From NCBI GenBank assembly GCA_959022495.1, contig CAUEYX010000007.1, forward strand, positions 1-64,000: a stretch of DNA of 64,000 nucleotides, in the 5' to 3' direction. The translations under genes and the position numbers were made by a program. The stretch is from an uncultured Lachnospiraceae bacterium. GTDB taxonomy: Bacteria > Bacillota > Clostridia > Lachnospirales > Lachnospiraceae. Shown piece after piece: positions 62,049-64,000 of the stretch. Position 1 is the first letter of the stretch; the number at the start of each line of letters is the position of its first letter. The notes beneath the pieces are model-generated. The model ran no database searches, had not been told where the DNA came from, and saw only the letters and a program-made list of their open reading frames with translations.

Positions 62049-62225
62049 CTAGATTCTTTTGGGCAAGTATAGCATAATTGGGTTAAACCCGGTTCTTCCC
62101 TTATGTGAATAACAGGCCATCAGGCCTGAAAAATCGAAATCCTCCAACACATTTTTCAGGGTATATACTGGATCATTATCGGGGAGGCCCAATTCGAAGA
62201 AGCTGAAGTTAACCTTGCTTTTGCG
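62049..62225 (-). pseudogene. IS1182-type transposase, N-terminal fragment
   Basis: The minus strand reads KVNFSFFELGLP, then DNDPVYTLKNVLEDFDFSG and ACYSHKGRTGFNPIMLYLPK to a TAG at 62049-62051. DDPV.TLKEV..LDFSG..A.YS.KGR.GFNP is the standard opening of IS1182-family transposases. About 55 residues survive; no start codon, no inverted repeats and none of the catalytic DDE region is present. The remaining 61928-62048 stretch holds nothing I can assign. Confidence 0.65.
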
Positions 62226-62241
62226 CGCCGTGGACGCTGAT

Positions 62242-64000
62242 TTACTGAATTTCCAATTTCAGATGATCCTTCAGACAGACCTGCACTCGGTATACCTCTT
62301 CTCCCCAAACATCCCGCAGTTTGGGATCTGCCAGGGGGACGGCCTCTGTCTCCACGGAAGAAGCGCCCGTGAGAGTACACAGAGCGAGGCCTGTAAAACG
62401 CAGGGTCCAGGTGTCTTCTGAGATCCGGGATATGGAGGGCTGTATTTTCGTCATCAGGTTCAGAACAGCGGGAAGATCTCCGTCATAAGAGTCCTCGATG
62501 GTGATCGTTTCTCCTTTTGTGAGGGAGACGGACCTTATATAGGACCGGATCTGGTCCGCCCCGTCTTTTAACGCAAGCCTCCCCTCGGAGGTCCTGATAC
62601 ATCCGTGGGAAGAACCTGCCATCCGGTAGGCCCCGGCCAGCTCCATGGTGAGGGCTGCGCGGGTATCGTCCATACAGCAGGATACGCGGGAGGCAGCATA
62701 CGGCTCTCCCGCCTGCTGGAGAAAGCCGCCAAATGAAGGTACATTGTGATACTGGCTCTGCATGGTCCAGATCTCGTACCTCTGGTCAGAGAAGGTTTTC
62801 TGGCAGTAGGTTTCCACGCCGAGATCTATGAACAGCGGCGTCTGGTCTTTGCAGACGATAAAAGAGCCTGTATCATTGTGGTTGTGGGAATCTCCATTGT
62901 CTCCCGCTTTGACAGCGAGAAGCAGGCGGGCATCCCGGCTGACCAGCAGTCCGGTGCTCTCAAACCATACATCTTCCGGCATGTCATGCGGGGACTCTTT
63001 GTGTGCCCTTCCCGGAGACCGCGTTCCGGTCCGAGTCATCTCTTCCCAGTGCATGATCTGCACGATACGGCGGTACAGGCTCTGTTCCTCGGTCAGAAGC
63101 CGGTTCTCATCCAGCAGGAAATCAGCCGCCGCGAAGTCTGAGAGGGCCGAAAGGCCTGTCCGTATTCCGAAAAGATACTCCCCGGCACCTCTCCTTCCCG
63201 CATGGAGCGAGCAGTCTGCAAAATTAAGATAACAGTCGTCTTTGATATGTACCCTGCGGATGTAGTCCGCGATATTTTGGATCTTCGGGCAGTGGAAAAT
63301 GCCATTGAGAGCGCCCCCTGTCACCCGGTCGAGGATATCCAGGCAGTGGAAGAGTGAGATCCCGGCCCGGTCATAATACTGGGCTCCCTCATCACAGCAG
63401 CCGTCCTCCCCGTATTCATCCAGGAAATAGTCAACGGAACGGGCAGCTCTGCGGAGAATCCGTTCTTTGTCATCACGAGGCAGGACGGAGTCCGGTCTTG
63501 TGAAAGCTGCCAGGAGAATATTCTGAGTGATCCATACGGTCCAGTTATTCATCTGGCTTTCCCCGCCGCCCATCCACCAGAAGTGCCTGGTGAGGTAAGG
63601 CGTGAAAATGCGCTCACGGAGCCGGTAATTAATATCTTTGCTGATCAGGGGGCTGATCTGATCCAGAGCCGGCCGCAGCAGATATTCCGCCACTGCGAGG
63701 ACGGCGCCTGTCTCTCCGGCAAAGAGATCGATGACCGGGCGGGAGTAGTCGGGCAGCGGTTTCTGGGGCGTGTCCCGGATATAGGTGTTATGCGCGGGGA
63801 CGCACCAGGTGCCCTCCTCCAGCAGACCGTAGATGCCGTTGATAATATCTTTCAGAAAGCGCCCCTGATTTTCCGTGCATTCTGCCAGAACCAGGGTGCC
63901 GAGAATCCGTCGCCTGGCGAACAGCTTTTCCTCATAACGGGACCTGTCCCCGCTTTCTGTAAATTCCATATAATCCGAGGCTGTAAGCGGTGGGAAAATA
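62242..64000 (-). CDS. Heparinase II/III family protein, 5' end beyond the window
   Basis: At least 585 residues: the frame is open upstream of the ATG at 63969 to the window edge (IFPPLTASDY), so I treat it as partial. The N-terminal half is an alpha/alpha toroid (WMGGGESQMNNWTVWITQNILLAAF and CCDEGAQYYDRAG, with the catalytic-type Tyr). The C-terminal half is an anti-parallel beta-sheet domain with AGDNGDSHNHNDTGSFIVCKD, the His-Asn-His motif of heparinase II/III superfamily lyases, then FIDLGVETY and QYHNVPSFGG. No signal peptide is visible, since the true start may lie outside. It probably cleaves uronic-acid-containing glycans, or is a related glycosidase-like member. It could act on products of the surface enzymes at the window's left end. 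Confidence 0.8.
   Translation of the reverse strand, partial: IFPPLTASDYMEFTESGDRSRYEEKLFARRRILGTLVLAECTENQGRFLKDIINGIYGLLEEGTWCVPAHNTYIRDTPQKPLPDYSRPVIDLFAGETGAVLAVAEYLLRPALDQISPLISKDINYRLRERIFTPYLTRHFWWMGGGESQMNNWTVWITQNILLAAFTRPDSVLPRDDKERILRRAARSVDYFLDEYGEDGCCDEGAQYYDRAGISLFHCLDILDRVTGGALNGIFHCPKIQNIADYIRRVHIKDDCYLNFADCSLHAGRRGAGEYLFGIRTGLSALSDFAAADFLLDENRLLTEEQSLYRRIVQIMHWEEMTRTGTRSPGRAHKESPHDMPEDVWFESTGLLVSRDARLLLAVKAGDNGDSHNHNDTGSFIVCKDQTPLFIDLGVETYCQKTFSDQRYEIWTMQSQYHNVPSFGGFLQQAGEPYAASRVSCCMDDTRAALTMELAGAYRMAGSSHGCIRTSEGRLALKDGADQIRSYIRSVSLTKGETITIEDSYDGDLPAVLNLMTKIQPSISRISEDTWTLRFTGLALCTLTGASSVETEAVPLADPKLRDVWGEEVYRVQVCLKDHLKLEIQ

Overview
The window looks like the chromosome of a gut Lachnospiraceae (Clostridium cluster XIVa) anaerobe. 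The basis is moderate GC, strong AGGAGG-type ribosome sites, FIVAR-repeat surface proteins ending in xPKTGD sortase signals, many flavodoxin-like proteins, a fused 2-hydroxyacyl-CoA-dehydratase-type activase, and the mix of MarR, HxlR, TetR and AraC regulators. Genus is inference. No rRNA, tRNA or CRISPR array was seen.

Region 1 (1-18.5 kb) is a cell-surface glycan locus. It has a truncated secreted discoidin protein at the left edge and three giant secreted proteins of 1.7-2.0 thousand residues. Two are right-handed beta-helix proteins and one has a GH29-like (alpha-L-fucosidase-type) core. All three share a C-terminal FIVAR / Gly-Asp-Asn linker / sortase-signal cassette. The third is broken by a single in-frame TGA. 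A solitary AraC DNA-binding domain lies between the second and third. A heparinase II/III-type protein runs off the right edge of the window.

Region 2 (18.6-21 kb) holds a sugar O-acetyltransferase, an NAD-dependent epimerase-like protein and a MarR regulator.

Region 3 (21.2-35 kb) reads as one long operon behind a promoter overlapped by a 30-bp palindrome. In order it encodes a MarR regulator, a heterodimeric ABC exporter, a cytidylate-kinase-like protein, PlsC-type acyltransferase, two GT8 glycosyltransferases, a second PlsC-type acyltransferase, a 1463-residue fused BadF/BcrA-type activase/dehydratase resembling the anaerobic plasmalogen synthase PlsA/PlsR, a hypothetical protein and a methyltransferase. 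I read it as a candidate glyco-plasmalogen synthesis and export module.

Region 4 (35-43.6 kb) looks acquired and lower in GC. A membrane-anchored alpha/beta hydrolase, an MprF C-domain-like protein and a flavodoxin share a promoter/operator block with a divergent TetR-MATE pair. A second TetR stands opposite a three-gene ABC-2 exporter.

Region 5 (43.7-50.5 kb) is a redox cluster: LysR, flavodoxins, aldo/keto reductases, cupin, carboxymuconolactone-decarboxylase-like protein, RibD-like reductase and FMN reductase.

Region 6 (50.5-62.2 kb) is a patchwork of accessory genes: an AAA/PD-(D/E)XK protein, a MerR-SDR operon with a classic 19-bp-spacer promoter, a UvrA2-like protein, a TIGR04076-like protein, AraC, nitroreductase, HxlR and a macrodomain/SirTM ADP-ribosylation pair. 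Between them lie decayed pieces: a flavin-reductase pseudogene, a HAD-phosphatase tail, an IS1182-type transposase head, a probable group II intron 5' remnant and a long hairpin region.
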